NCBI GenBank assembly: GCA_029067805.1 | Contig: JAIEDW010000337.1 | Location: 1 to 33,455 of the forward strand | Direction: 5' to 3' | Origin: Lachnospiraceae bacterium | GTDB taxonomy: Bacteria; Bacillota; Clostridia; Lachnospirales; Lachnospiraceae | DNA length: 33,455 nt | Notes under the pieces: model-generated | The model's database searches: none | What the model saw: the letters and a program-made list of their open reading frames with translations, nothing else | What the model was told of the DNA's origin: nothing | Part shown: piece after piece, positions 17,484 through 26,500 of the stretch | Position numbering within the stretch: the first letter of the stretch is position 1 | Layout of the letters: each line of letters begins with the position of its first letter | Made by a program: the position numbers and the translations under genes

Positions 17484-19433
17484 GTGTCGCTGGAAAACGG
17501 TTTTCTGCCAATTTCGATTGAGGAGGTACGCGAGCTGGGATTGGAACAGCTCGATTTTATATATGTTTCGGGAGATGCGTATGTGGATCATCCCTCGTTT
17601 GGACATGCAATCATCACAAGGCTTTTGCAGGCACACGGCTATAGTGTGGGCATCATAGCGCAGCCGGACTGGAAAGATGAGGAGAGCATTGCGGTTCTTG
17701 GAATGCCTCGGCTTGGATTTCTTGTTTCCTCGGGAAATATGGATTCCATGGTCAATCACTATTATGTGTCGAAAAAACACCGCGAAAGCGATGCCTACAC
17801 ACCGGGAGGCGCGGCTTACAAGCGTCCCGACCATGCGACAGTGGTATACAGCAATCTGATACGAAAAAAATACAGGAATATTCCAATCATCATAGGCGGA
17901 ATCGAGGCGAGTCTGCGCAGAATGGCGCATTATGATTACTGGTCGGATTCTTTGAAACGTTCCATTTTGCTGGACAGCCAGGCGGATATCATTTCTTACG
18001 GGATGGGGGAGAAGTCGATTGTTGAAATTGCGGACGCGCTAAACAGCGGCATTTCTGTGAAGGACCTTTCATTTATTCGGGGAACGGTTTATAAGACGAA
18101 GGATATTTCGGGGCTTAGTCCGTGTGAGATTTTGCCGTCTTTTGACGAGATGCGCGCGGATAAGACGCTTTATGCAAAAAGTTTTAAACTCCAATATGAC
18201 AATACGGATGCCTGTAACGGAAAGACTTTAGTCGAGCCGTATCCAAATGGCATTTATGTCGTGCAGAATGTGCCGCAGCCACCGCTTACGACACAGGAGA
18301 TGGACGATGTATATGCGCTTCCCTATCAAAGAACGTATCATCCGTCCTATGAGGCGGCAGGGGGGATTCCCGCGATCGCAGAGATTAAATTTTCTCTGAT
18401 CAGTAATCGGGGATGTTTTGGCGGCTGTAATTTCTGCGCACTCACGTTTCATCAAGGCCGCACGATACAGGTACGCAGTCATCAATCTTTGATAGATGAG
18501 GCGAAATTGATTATAAAAGATAAAGATTTCAAGGGATACATACATGACGTGGGAGGACCTACGGCAAACTTTCGACAGCCGTCGTGCAAAAAACAGCTTA
18601 CGGCGGGCGTGTGCAGACACCGTCAATGTCTTTGTCCGAAACCGTGTCCTAACCTTGAGGTAGATCATTCGGATTATCTGTCGCTTTTGCGAAAATTAAG
18701 AGCATTGCCGAATGTAAAAAAAGTGTTTGTGCGCTCCGGAATTCGTTTTGACTATCTGATGTTAGACAAGGACGATGCCTTTTTTCGGGAACTTGTGGAG
18801 CATCATATTAGCGGACAGTTAAAGGTGGCGCCCGAGCATATCAGCGATGTGGTTTTATCAAAGATGGGCAAGCCCGAAAATGCCGTGTATGAAGCTTTTA
18901 CGGAAAAATACAATCGATTGAACAAAAAAATGGGTAAAAATCAGTTTCTTGTACCGTATCTGATGTCCTCACATCCGGGTTCCACACTAAAGGAAGCTGT
19001 CGCGCTTGCGGAGTATCTGCGGGATATCGGTTATATGCCCGAACAGGTGCAGGACTTTTATCCGACGCCGTCCACCATGTCAACGGTCATGTATTATACG
19101 GGCATTGATCCTGTAGATATGAAGAAGGTATATGTTTGCAAAAATCCGCACGAGAAGGCGATGCAGCGTGCGCTGATCCAGTATCGGAATCCGAAAAATT
19201 ATGAACTTGTATTGGAGGCGTTAAAGGCGGCGGGGAGAGAGGATTTGATCGGTTTTGACAAAAAGTGTCTGATCCGGCCGCGAAAGCTTGCGGCCGAGAA
19301 AGCGTTTTCCGAGAAATTCGGGCGAAAAAAGACAATGTCTCAGGAAAAAGGCAGTGCAAAAAAGCCGGGTGCAAACACAAGAAGTGGTACTAAAAAGAAG
19401 ACAATTCGAAATATACATAAGAAAAAACAATAA
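17484..19433 (+). CDS. YgiQ family radical SAM protein
   Basis: 649 aa with [20 protein letters not shown] (CxxxCxxC), [41 protein letters not shown] start with SD aaggagg. Confidence 0.94.
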   Translation: MSLENGFLPISIEEVRELGLEQLDFIYVSGDAYVDHPSFGHAIITRLLQAHGYSVGIIAQPDWKDEESIAVLGMPRLGFLVSSGNMDSMVNHYYVSKKHRESDAYTPGGAAYKRPDHATVVYSNLIRKKYRNIPIIIGGIEASLRRMAHYDYWSDSLKRSILLDSQADIISYGMGEKSIVEIADALNSGISVKDLSFIRGTVYKTKDISGLSPCEILPSFDEMRADKTLYAKSFKLQYDNTDACNGKTLVEPYPNGIYVVQNVPQPPLTTQEMDDVYALPYQRTYHPSYEAAGGIPAIAEIKFSLISNRGCFGGCNFCALTFHQGRTIQVRSHQSLIDEAKLIIKDKDFKGYIHDVGGPTANFRQPSCKKQLTAGVCRHRQCLCPKPCPNLEVDHSDYLSLLRKLRALPNVKKVFVRSGIRFDYLMLDKDDAFFRELVEHHISGQLKVAPEHISDVVLSKMGKPENAVYEAFTEKYNRLNKKMGKNQFLVPYLMSSHPGSTLKEAVALAEYLRDIGYMPEQVQDFYPTPSTMSTVMYYTGIDPVDMKKVYVCKNPHEKAMQRALIQYRNPKNYELVLEALKAAGREDLIGFDKKCLIRPRKLAAEKAFSEKFGRKKTMSQEKGSAKKPGANTRSGTKKKTIRNIHKKKQ

Positions 19434-19567
19434 AACACTTGCAATTTTAGATGTTTTATGATAGATTATTAATGTTGCGAAGAAAGAGATGGTCCTCTGG
19501 TACGAGTCATTATATAGAGATGATTATGAAGTATTAAGAACGTCGAAAGAATAAGGAGGCAAAACAA

Positions 19568-19915
19568 ATGAACGAAATTATCAGAGAAATTGAGCAGGAG
19601 CAGTTAAAGGAGCACGTTGACAGCTTCAGAGTCGGTGATACGGTAAGAGTACACGGCAAGATTAAAGAGGGAAACCGCGAGAGAATACAGGTATTTGAGG
19701 GTACTGTAATGAAAATTCAGGGCGGCAGCAACAGAGAAACCTTTACGGTAAGAAAAATTTCTAACGGTGTTGGCGTTGAGAAGACATGGCCGATGCATTC
19801 TCCCAATGTGGAAAAGGTAGAGGTTGTAAGAATGGGTAAAGTTAGACGTGCAAAACTCAATTACTTAAGACAGCGCGTTGGTAAGAAGGCCAAGGTTAAG
19901 GAATTAGTTAAATAA
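19568..19915 (+). CDS. rplS: 50S ribosomal protein L19
   Basis: [34 protein letters not shown]...[23 protein letters not shown]. Confidence 0.98.
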   Translation: MNEIIREIEQEQLKEHVDSFRVGDTVRVHGKIKEGNRERIQVFEGTVMKIQGGSNRETFTVRKISNGVGVEKTWPMHSPNVEKVEVVRMGKVRRAKLNYLRQRVGKKAKVKELVK

Positions 19916-19932
19916 TTATTGTCTGTTCATAA

Positions 19933-19963
19933 GACGGAGCTTGGAAACAGGCTCCGTTTTTTA
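19933..19963 (+). terminator. Rho-independent terminator after rplS
   Basis: acggagc-ttggaaacag-gctccgt followed by a T tract. Confidence 0.85.
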
Positions 19964-19995
19964 CAAATTCAGATGTTGTCTGCTGTATGGAGGCT

Positions 19996-20580
19996 ATGAT
20001 GGCAAGAAGAAAGGGATTAAGCTTTTACCAGAAAAAGAAAAAACTGAATATTGTTGTGCTTCGGGAAATTATGAGCTGGATCTTCTGGATTTTTGCATCA
20101 ATGCTTGTGGCTGTGGTAACCGTGTTTTGTGTGGGGATGAAGACGAGCGTGATCGGTTCGTCGATGGAGCCGAGTCTGTACAACGGACAGGGCATATTTT
20201 TAAATCGGCTTATATACAGGGTATCTTCTCCGAAAGAGGGGGACGTGGTCGTGTTTCTGCCAAACGGAAATGAAAAATCGCATTACTATGTGAAACGTGT
20301 GGTAGGCGTACCGGGTGACATACTTTACATAAAAAACGGAACATTGTATGTAAATAATGAAGTGGTGGACGAATATTTTAACGACGAGATTGCGGAGCCG
20401 GGGCTTTTGGAAGACAGCGTTACGCTCGGGGACGACGAATATTTTGTCATTGGCGACAACTGCAACAACAGTGAGGACAGCCGTTCGGCAAATATCGGAA
20501 CCATCAAAAAAGAGTATATCATTGGAAAAGCGTGGTTTAAGACGGCGTCGGGTGACAGTGACATCGGGTTTATTAAGTAG
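19996..20580 (+). CDS. lepB: Signal peptidase I (first copy)
   Basis: N-terminal TM, IGSSMEPSLYNGQGIFLNRLIY, YYVKRVVGVPGD, DDEYFVIGDNCNNSEDSR. Start 19996/19999 fits SD ggagg. Confidence 0.93.
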   Translation: MMARRKGLSFYQKKKKLNIVVLREIMSWIFWIFASMLVAVVTVFCVGMKTSVIGSSMEPSLYNGQGIFLNRLIYRVSSPKEGDVVVFLPNGNEKSHYYVKRVVGVPGDILYIKNGTLYVNNEVVDEYFNDEIAEPGLLEDSVTLGDDEYFVIGDNCNNSEDSRSANIGTIKKEYIIGKAWFKTASGDSDIGFIK

Positions 20581-20591
20581 GGAGGATCAAC

Positions 20592-21440
20592 ATGGCAAAT
20601 TATCAATGGTATCCGGGACATATGACCAAGGCAAAGCGAATGATGCAGGAAAATATCAAGTTGATTGATCTCGTGATCGAACTTTTGGACGCACGCGTGC
20701 CGCTTGCCAGCCGCAATCCCGATATTGATGAACTTGGAAAAAATAAGTCGCGCATTATCTTGTTAAATAAGTCGGACCTTGCAGATACGAGAATTAATAA
20801 GAAGTGGATTGAATATTTTACGGAGAAAGGTTTTCATGTGCTTGAGATCAATTCGAAAACAGGTGCGGGAATCAAATCTATTCATGGCGTGGTGCAGACG
20901 GCATGTAAAGAAAAGATTGAGCGTGATCGAAAGCGCGGCATTCTAAATCGTCCTGTGCGTGCTATGGTAGTGGGAATCCCGAATGTGGGCAAGTCCACCT
21001 TTATCAATTCCTTTGCGGGAAAGGCATGTACAAAGACAGGAAACAAGCCGGGTGTCACCAAGGGAAAACAGTGGATACGACTCAACAAAAATCTTGAGCT
21101 TTTGGATACGCCGGGGATTTTATGGCCGAAGTTTGACGATCAGCGCGTGGGGCTTCACCTTGCGATGATTGGTTCCATGAATGACGAGATTATCCATTTA
21201 GATGAACTTGCGTGTGAGCTGATTGATTTTTTGCGTGCGGAATATCCCGGGCTGCTTGAGAAACGATATGAAATTGATGTTCCAGAGGATCAGAAAGCGC
21301 ATGAAGTTATAAAATCTGTATGTATTCATAAAAAATGCTTTCTAAAAGGAGAAGAACTTGATATAATGAAAGCGTCGACCATGATTGTGGATGACTTTCG
21401 AAATGGAAAAATAGGAAAAATAACATTGGAGATGCCGTAG
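20592..21440 (+). CDS. rbgA: Ribosome biogenesis GTPase YlqF/RbgA
   Basis: QWYPGHMTKAKRMM, circularly permuted GTPase motifs LNKSDL, GIPNVGKSTFINS, LDTPGILWPKF. Confidence 0.96.
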   Translation: MANYQWYPGHMTKAKRMMQENIKLIDLVIELLDARVPLASRNPDIDELGKNKSRIILLNKSDLADTRINKKWIEYFTEKGFHVLEINSKTGAGIKSIHGVVQTACKEKIERDRKRGILNRPVRAMVVGIPNVGKSTFINSFAGKACTKTGNKPGVTKGKQWIRLNKNLELLDTPGILWPKFDDQRVGLHLAMIGSMNDEIIHLDELACELIDFLRAEYPGLLEKRYEIDVPEDQKAHEVIKSVCIHKKCFLKGEELDIMKASTMIVDDFRNGKIGKITLEMP

Positions 21441-21441
21441 A

Positions 21442-22002
21442 ATGGAAACAGGGGAAAATAAAGTAAAAAGTATATTGAAAGAGATATTGAACACCAGTAT
21501 TTATCTGTTGGTCGTCATTTGTATCGCATATTTAATCGTTACTTATGTCGGACAACGTACGCGGGTGAGTGGCGGAAGTATGGAGAGCACCTTGAGCAGT
21601 GAGGATCATCTGTTGGTGGATAAGATATCGTATCGGTTTAATGCTCCCGAACGGTTTGACATTATTGTATTTCCGTTTCAGTATGATGAGGAGCTATACT
21701 ACATAAAGCGCATTATCGGAATGCCGGGCGAAACGATACGGATTGATACAGAGGGAAATATTTACATCAATGATGAAATCCTGGAGGAGGACTATGGCCG
21801 AGAGGTTATCGAAAATCCCGGAAGGGCAATCGAGCCGATAACGCTTGGGGACGACGAATATTTTGTTATGGGCGATAACAGGAACAACAGTTCGGATAGC
21901 AGAGATCCTTCCGTAGGCAATATTCACAGGGATGACATTATCGGAAAAGCGTTTATCAGAATATGGCCATTATCGAAATTTGGCATATTAAAGCATCAGT
22001 AA
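21442..22002 (+). CDS. lepB: Signal peptidase I (second copy)
   Basis: VSGGSMESTLSSEDHLLVDKISYRF, YYIKRIIGMPGETI, DDEYFVMGDNRNNSSDSRDPSVG. Confidence 0.94.
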   Translation: METGENKVKSILKEILNTSIYLLVVICIAYLIVTYVGQRTRVSGGSMESTLSSEDHLLVDKISYRFNAPERFDIIVFPFQYDEELYYIKRIIGMPGETIRIDTEGNIYINDEILEEDYGREVIENPGRAIEPITLGDDEYFVMGDNRNNSSDSRDPSVGNIHRDDIIGKAFIRIWPLSKFGILKHQ

Positions 22003-22047
22003 CCCGCGTTTGACAAAAGGCAGTGTAACACGAAATGGAGAGTTGTG

Positions 22048-22812
22048 ATGGAGAAAAAAATTGGCGATATCAGAACCGAACTTATGGCAGCAAACGAAAG
22101 CGAGCTGCCTGTTTTTGTGGCAAGCTATGAGACAGACCAAAGAAGCGGCGTAAAGACGCTGGTTGCAAAAGCGAAGAAACGCTTGGAAGCGTATGAAAAG
22201 GAATTACAGCGTACGGAGGCTATGAAACGATACGAGTATGAATACGCTGCGTGTGGATATCTATGCGGGATTGACGAAGTCGGGAGAGGACCGCTTGCGG
22301 GTCCTGTTGTGGCGGGTGCGGTTATTTTGCCGACGGATTGTAAAATACTATATTTAAACGATTCGAAACAGTTAAGCGAGAAGAAACGCGAGGAGCTTTA
22401 TGAGGTTATTATGCGTGATGCCGTGGCAGTCGGAATCGGCTGCGTATCACCGGAACGCATTGATGAGATCAATATTTTACAGGCGACATACGAGGCGATG
22501 CGTGAAGCTATAAACAAGCTGGCAGTAAAGCCCGATATATTATTAAATGATGCTGTGACGATACCGGAAATTACGATTAGGCAAGTGCCGATCATCAAAG
22601 GGGACGCAAAGAGCGTTTCCATAGCGGCTGCAAGCATTGTGGCAAAGGTCACAAGGGACAGAATGATGGTTGAATACGATAAAGTTTATCCGGAATATCA
22701 TTTTGCGGAGCACAAGGGATACGGCACGGCGGCGCATATTGATGCGATCAGACAATACGGTCCGACACCGATACACAGAAAAAGTTTTATTGGGAATTTT
22801 ATTGGTGTATAA
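22048..22812 (+). CDS. rnhB: Ribonuclease HII
   Basis: CGIDEVGRGPLAGPVVAGAVILP, NDSKQLSEKKREELYE, SIAAASIVAKVTRDRMM, HKGYGTAAHIDAI. Confidence 0.96.
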   Translation: MEKKIGDIRTELMAANESELPVFVASYETDQRSGVKTLVAKAKKRLEAYEKELQRTEAMKRYEYEYAACGYLCGIDEVGRGPLAGPVVAGAVILPTDCKILYLNDSKQLSEKKREELYEVIMRDAVAVGIGCVSPERIDEINILQATYEAMREAINKLAVKPDILLNDAVTIPEITIRQVPIIKGDAKSVSIAAASIVAKVTRDRMMVEYDKVYPEYHFAEHKGYGTAAHIDAIRQYGPTPIHRKSFIGNFIGV

Positions 22813-22844
22813 TGTAGCAATTGTGTATACTTGGAGGGAGTTTT

Positions 22845-24740
22845 ATGGACAGCTTTTTATCGGGATTTTCACGCGGATATACGGGAAGTGTGGGCACAGG
22901 GTATACGGGCGGCGTATCGGGCGCAGGCACGGCGGGCAGCGGCACTTCGGGCGGACAGAGCGCAGATGTGTCACAGTTAAAGGCGGGAGATACCTTTCAA
23001 GGTGAAATAACCTCGGTAAACGGAGAGGACGTACAGATACAGCTTGCAAACGGTCAGTATATGGCAGCAAAGCTGGAACGGGATGTACAGGTGGCATTGG
23101 GTCAGATCTTGAATTTACAGGTACAGTCCAATAAGGATAACCGCGTGGTGTTAAAGCCCGTGTATGATGGTAATTCCCAAATGGTTCGAGTGGGCGAGGC
23201 GGCGCTTCGCGCGGCGAATATGGCAGTGAATGAGAGGAATTTGCAGCTTGTGGCAAAGCTGATCGAAAATGGTATGTCAATCGATAAAAACACGCTTATG
23301 ACGTACAATCGGCTGTCGTTCCAAAATCCGAACGTGAATCTTTCCAATATCATTGAACTTAATAAATTGCAGATGCCAATCACGGAAGATAATGTAAGAC
23401 AACTGCAAAATTATCACAATCTGGAACACAAGATCATAGACGGTGTAAGAGATGCCGCCGAGGAACTTGTGAAAACCTATGAGCAAATTATCGGAGAAGG
23501 CGCACAGGAAGGACCGGCGCTTACAAACGGCGCGAAGTTTATGGAACAGGTTCTTACGCTTTTGTCCGACGGGAGTACAGAGGAAGGCGCGGTTACCGCG
23601 AAAACGGATCAAAATGATGCGGCGGTAAACCCCGAAAACGGTGAAACGGTCAAAGCCGGTGCAACAGCGGAAACTATTGAGGAGAACGGAAAGCCTGTAA
23701 ATGCCGAAAACAGTGATAATTCCGCAATCAATGCCAACAATGATCATGAAGCGGCCGGAAAGATACAGGAAAAGGCACAGGAGAATATACAGCAAGATAC
23801 AAAACAGCCGGTTGATAATAAAATGACCAATTCAGTCAATGAAAACATTAAAGAAGAACCTACGTTAAAACAACCGCAGACGGCAGACGGAGGTGCTGCA
23901 ACGGAAAGCGCTAACAGAGAGGCAGTCAAGGAATTTGCCGGTCAGCTAAAGGCAGAGACGCCTGAGCATGTGCCGGATAAGGTGATTCAGTATATCAGCA
24001 GTGGGAAAGCGGATATCAAGGATATTAAGCAGTTATTGACCGACACGGACATCGGAAAAACGCTGACGGCAGAGCAAAAGGCTAAAATTTTTAACTCTGA
24101 ACCGTTTAAAAGCTTGTTAAAGGACGGACTGCAAAAGCGGTGGAGCATTACGCCTGAGGAGATTGCAAGAGAGGGAAAGGTTGAGGAGCTTTACAATAAG
24201 CTGTTAAAGGAGTCCAACCAGCTCACAAAGCTTATGAATGAGGCGATGCAGTCTGCCGATGCGCATACAGCGAACGCGCCGGCGGCAAAGGCGATGGGAA
24301 ATATCTCCGAAAATGTAGAGTTTATCAATCAGATGAACCAAATGTTTAACTATGTGCAGTTACCGTTAAAGTTTGGCGATTCACAGGCGCATGGTGATCT
24401 GTATGTTTACACCAACAAGAAAAATATGGCGCATAAGGATGGGACGCTCACAGCGTTTTTACATCTAGATATGGATCATCTCGGTTCGCTTGATGTGAGC
24501 ATTGTGCTACAGACCGAACGCAATAAGATTACGACGAAATTTTATCTCGACGAGGATTCGATCGCGCTTGTTGAAGAACATATAGAAGAACTTAGTGCGC
24601 GGCTTCAGAAAAAAGGTTATAGCTGTAAAAACATGATTTTGAAAAAGGACGAAGAGAAGACTGTGCTTGAGCATATTGAAGAACAGGTGGCGGCGGGAAG
24701 CGCTGTGCTAAGCTATCAGACATTTGACACTAGAGCATAA
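22845..24740 (+). CDS. YlqG/FliK-like protein with hook-length-control-type C-terminal domain
   Basis: 631 aa. Gly/Ser/Thr-rich N-terminus, Glu/Asn/Ala-rich low-complexity middle, C-terminal LPLKFGDSQAHGDLYVYTNKK...FLHLDMDHLGSLDVSIVLQTERNKITTKFYLDEDS resembling FliK-C. Start ATG 22845 with SD ggaggg. Confidence 0.72.
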   Translation: MDSFLSGFSRGYTGSVGTGYTGGVSGAGTAGSGTSGGQSADVSQLKAGDTFQGEITSVNGEDVQIQLANGQYMAAKLERDVQVALGQILNLQVQSNKDNRVVLKPVYDGNSQMVRVGEAALRAANMAVNERNLQLVAKLIENGMSIDKNTLMTYNRLSFQNPNVNLSNIIELNKLQMPITEDNVRQLQNYHNLEHKIIDGVRDAAEELVKTYEQIIGEGAQEGPALTNGAKFMEQVLTLLSDGSTEEGAVTAKTDQNDAAVNPENGETVKAGATAETIEENGKPVNAENSDNSAINANNDHEAAGKIQEKAQENIQQDTKQPVDNKMTNSVNENIKEEPTLKQPQTADGGAATESANREAVKEFAGQLKAETPEHVPDKVIQYISSGKADIKDIKQLLTDTDIGKTLTAEQKAKIFNSEPFKSLLKDGLQKRWSITPEEIAREGKVEELYNKLLKESNQLTKLMNEAMQSADAHTANAPAAKAMGNISENVEFINQMNQMFNYVQLPLKFGDSQAHGDLYVYTNKKNMAHKDGTLTAFLHLDMDHLGSLDVSIVLQTERNKITTKFYLDEDSIALVEEHIEELSARLQKKGYSCKNMILKKDEEKTVLEHIEEQVAAGSAVLSYQTFDTRA

Positions 24741-24769
24741 AATGAAAAATCAAGGAGATTTGCGTAATA

Positions 24770-25072
24770 ATGGCTGAGGACAAGAACAAAAAAGTAAAAC
24801 AGGCGGTTGCACTGGAGTATGATCCGGCGGATAGTGCGCCAAGAGTTATCGCAATGGGACGCGGCGCGCTTGCGGAAAAAATTATTGCGCAGGCAAAACA
24901 GGCAGACGTGCCTGTGCACAGAGATGATAAGCTTGCGGAAACCTTGTCAAAGCTGCAGATTGGAGATATGATACCACCTGAGCTTTATGAGGTGGTGGCG
25001 GAAATTCTCTTGTTTGTGGACAGTATGGATAAAATAAAGGCAAAAATAGCGGCGTATCAAAAAACGAAATGA
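24770..25072 (+). CDS. FlhB C-terminal domain homolog (YlqH-like, EscU/YscU switch family)
   Basis: 100 aa: AVALEYDPADSAPRVIAMGRGALAEKIIAQAKQADVPVHRDDKLAETLSKLQIGDMIPPELYEVVAEIL is the soluble FlhB-C fold pattern. Follows rnhB and the FliK-like gene. Confidence 0.88.
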   Translation: MAEDKNKKVKQAVALEYDPADSAPRVIAMGRGALAEKIIAQAKQADVPVHRDDKLAETLSKLQIGDMIPPELYEVVAEILLFVDSMDKIKAKIAAYQKTK

Positions 25073-25104
25073 ATATTTAATGATAAGCGATATAGGAGTG
25101 TTTG

Positions 25105-25467
25105 ATGAACACCAGAAAAAAAGGTGCGGAGTATGAACAGGTGACGGCAGCGTATCTGCAAAACCAAGGGGTTAAAATATTGGAACGCAATTACAGAAAC
25201 CGTCGCGGGGAAATTGATCTGATTGGAAAAGATAATGAGTATACGGTATTTTTTGAGGTAAAGTATCGAAAAAATGATGCGAAAGGCAGTCCGGCGGAGG
25301 CTGTAACCTTCACAAAGCGGCGAACGATATGCAGAGTAGCTGATTATTACCGCATGACGCACGGAATGGGGGAGTTTTCGGCGATACGCTATGATGTGAT
25401 AGCGATAGAGGGAAGTCAGATAACGTGGTATAAGAATGCGTTTGAACATATTTATACGGAACGTTGA
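25105..25467 (+). CDS. yraN: YraN/UPF0102 family putative endonuclease
   Basis: KGAEYEQVTAAYLQNQGVKILERNYRNRRGEIDLIGKDNEYTVFFEVKYR. Confidence 0.92.
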   Translation: MNTRKKGAEYEQVTAAYLQNQGVKILERNYRNRRGEIDLIGKDNEYTVFFEVKYRKNDAKGSPAEAVTFTKRRTICRVADYYRMTHGMGEFSAIRYDVIAIEGSQITWYKNAFEHIYTER

Positions 25468-25474
25468 ATTAAGT

Positions 25475-25512
25475 AAAAATCCATCACCGAAAGTGATTTT
25501 GCATGGATTTTT
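25475..25512 (+). terminator. Rho-independent terminator after yraN
   Basis: aaaaatccat ... atggattttt stem with T tract, inner cac/gtg pairing. Confidence 0.7.
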
Positions 25513-25546
25513 ATCTGTTACTGGAACGAAGTGAACAGTAACAGAT
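25513..25546. repeat. Perfect 11-bp inverted repeat (hairpin)
   Basis: atctgttactg-gaacgaagtgaa-cagtaacagat. Confidence 0.6.
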
Positions 25547-25578
25547 GGAGTGGAAAATGAATCAAGAATGGGGATATC

Positions 25579-26496
25579 ATGTTAAAAAATATTGTCAGAT
25601 GTGGAAAAAGGAATACATGCAGACTGGAATTTGACAAACATAATCGGGAGATGGCGTATTTTACTTTTGCGGGAATCGAAAAAACGGGCATTGTGGAGCA
25701 CTTTTTTTCGACGCGAATGGGCGGTGTGAGTACAGGACATACCGCGTCACTGAATTTCAGTTATTCACAGGGCGACAAAGATGAAAATGTTGACGAAAAC
25801 TTTCGGCGGGCTGCCGCGCATTTCGGAAAAAAAGCGGAAGATATCGTGTGCTCCCAACAGACACATACGACAAACGTGCGCAGAGTGACATCTGCGGATA
25901 AGGGCAAGGGCGTTGTGTGCGCACGCGATTATGCTGATGTAGACGGGCTGATCACAAACGAGAGCGGCATTATACTTGCTACTTTTTTTGCCGATTGCGT
26001 GCCATTGTTCGTGATTGACCCGGTCAGTCACTCGATAGGACTGTCGCATTCGGGCTGGCGGGGAACAGTCGGTAAAATGGGAAAGGTCACACTGGAGTGC
26101 ATGACACGGGAATTTGGCGCAAAAGCAGAAGACGTGCATGTTGCGATAGCGCCTTCTATCTGTCAGAACTGTTATGAAGTCAGTGAGGACGTGGCTCTTG
26201 CTTTTGCAGAGACATTTCCGAAAAATGATGCTATGGCGCGGGAATTTCTTTTGCGTTATCAAGACGAAATTTCCCAAGAAGATATCGATACATGTCTGTT
26301 ATATCAAAAAGAAAACGGAAAATATCAGTTGAATCTGTGGTACGCAAATTTCAGGGTATTTCGCGACGCGGGCGTGCCCGATGAAAATATAGAAGTTACG
26401 GATGTGTGTACCTGTTGTAATTCGGAGCTTTTGTTCAGCCACAGGGCAAGTATGGGAAAACGAGGAAATTTGGGAGCTTTTATGATGTTAGTATGA
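25579..26496 (+). CDS. pgeF: Peptidoglycan editing factor / purine nucleoside phosphorylase-type multicopper family protein (PgeF/YfiH)
   Basis: FFSTRMGGVSTGHTASLNFS, CSQQTHTTNV, DGLITNESGIILATFFADCVPLF, SHSGWRGTVGKM, APSICQNCYEVSEDV. Confidence 0.94.
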   Translation: MLKNIVRCGKRNTCRLEFDKHNREMAYFTFAGIEKTGIVEHFFSTRMGGVSTGHTASLNFSYSQGDKDENVDENFRRAAAHFGKKAEDIVCSQQTHTTNVRRVTSADKGKGVVCARDYADVDGLITNESGIILATFFADCVPLFVIDPVSHSIGLSHSGWRGTVGKMGKVTLECMTREFGAKAEDVHVAIAPSICQNCYEVSEDVALAFAETFPKNDAMAREFLLRYQDEISQEDIDTCLLYQKENGKYQLNLWYANFRVFRDAGVPDENIEVTDVCTCCNSELLFSHRASMGKRGNLGAFMMLV

Positions 26497-26500
26497 GAAA

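Noticed and set aside
17355-17930. 191-aa minus-strand ORF across the pseudouridine synthase and YgiQ starts
   Set aside because: Overlaps two strong genes antisense; no recognisable protein.
23277-23795. 172-aa minus-strand ORF inside the FliK-like gene
   Set aside because: Antisense shadow ORF; hydrophobic Phe/Cys/Arg-rich translation typical of reverse reading, no SD support.
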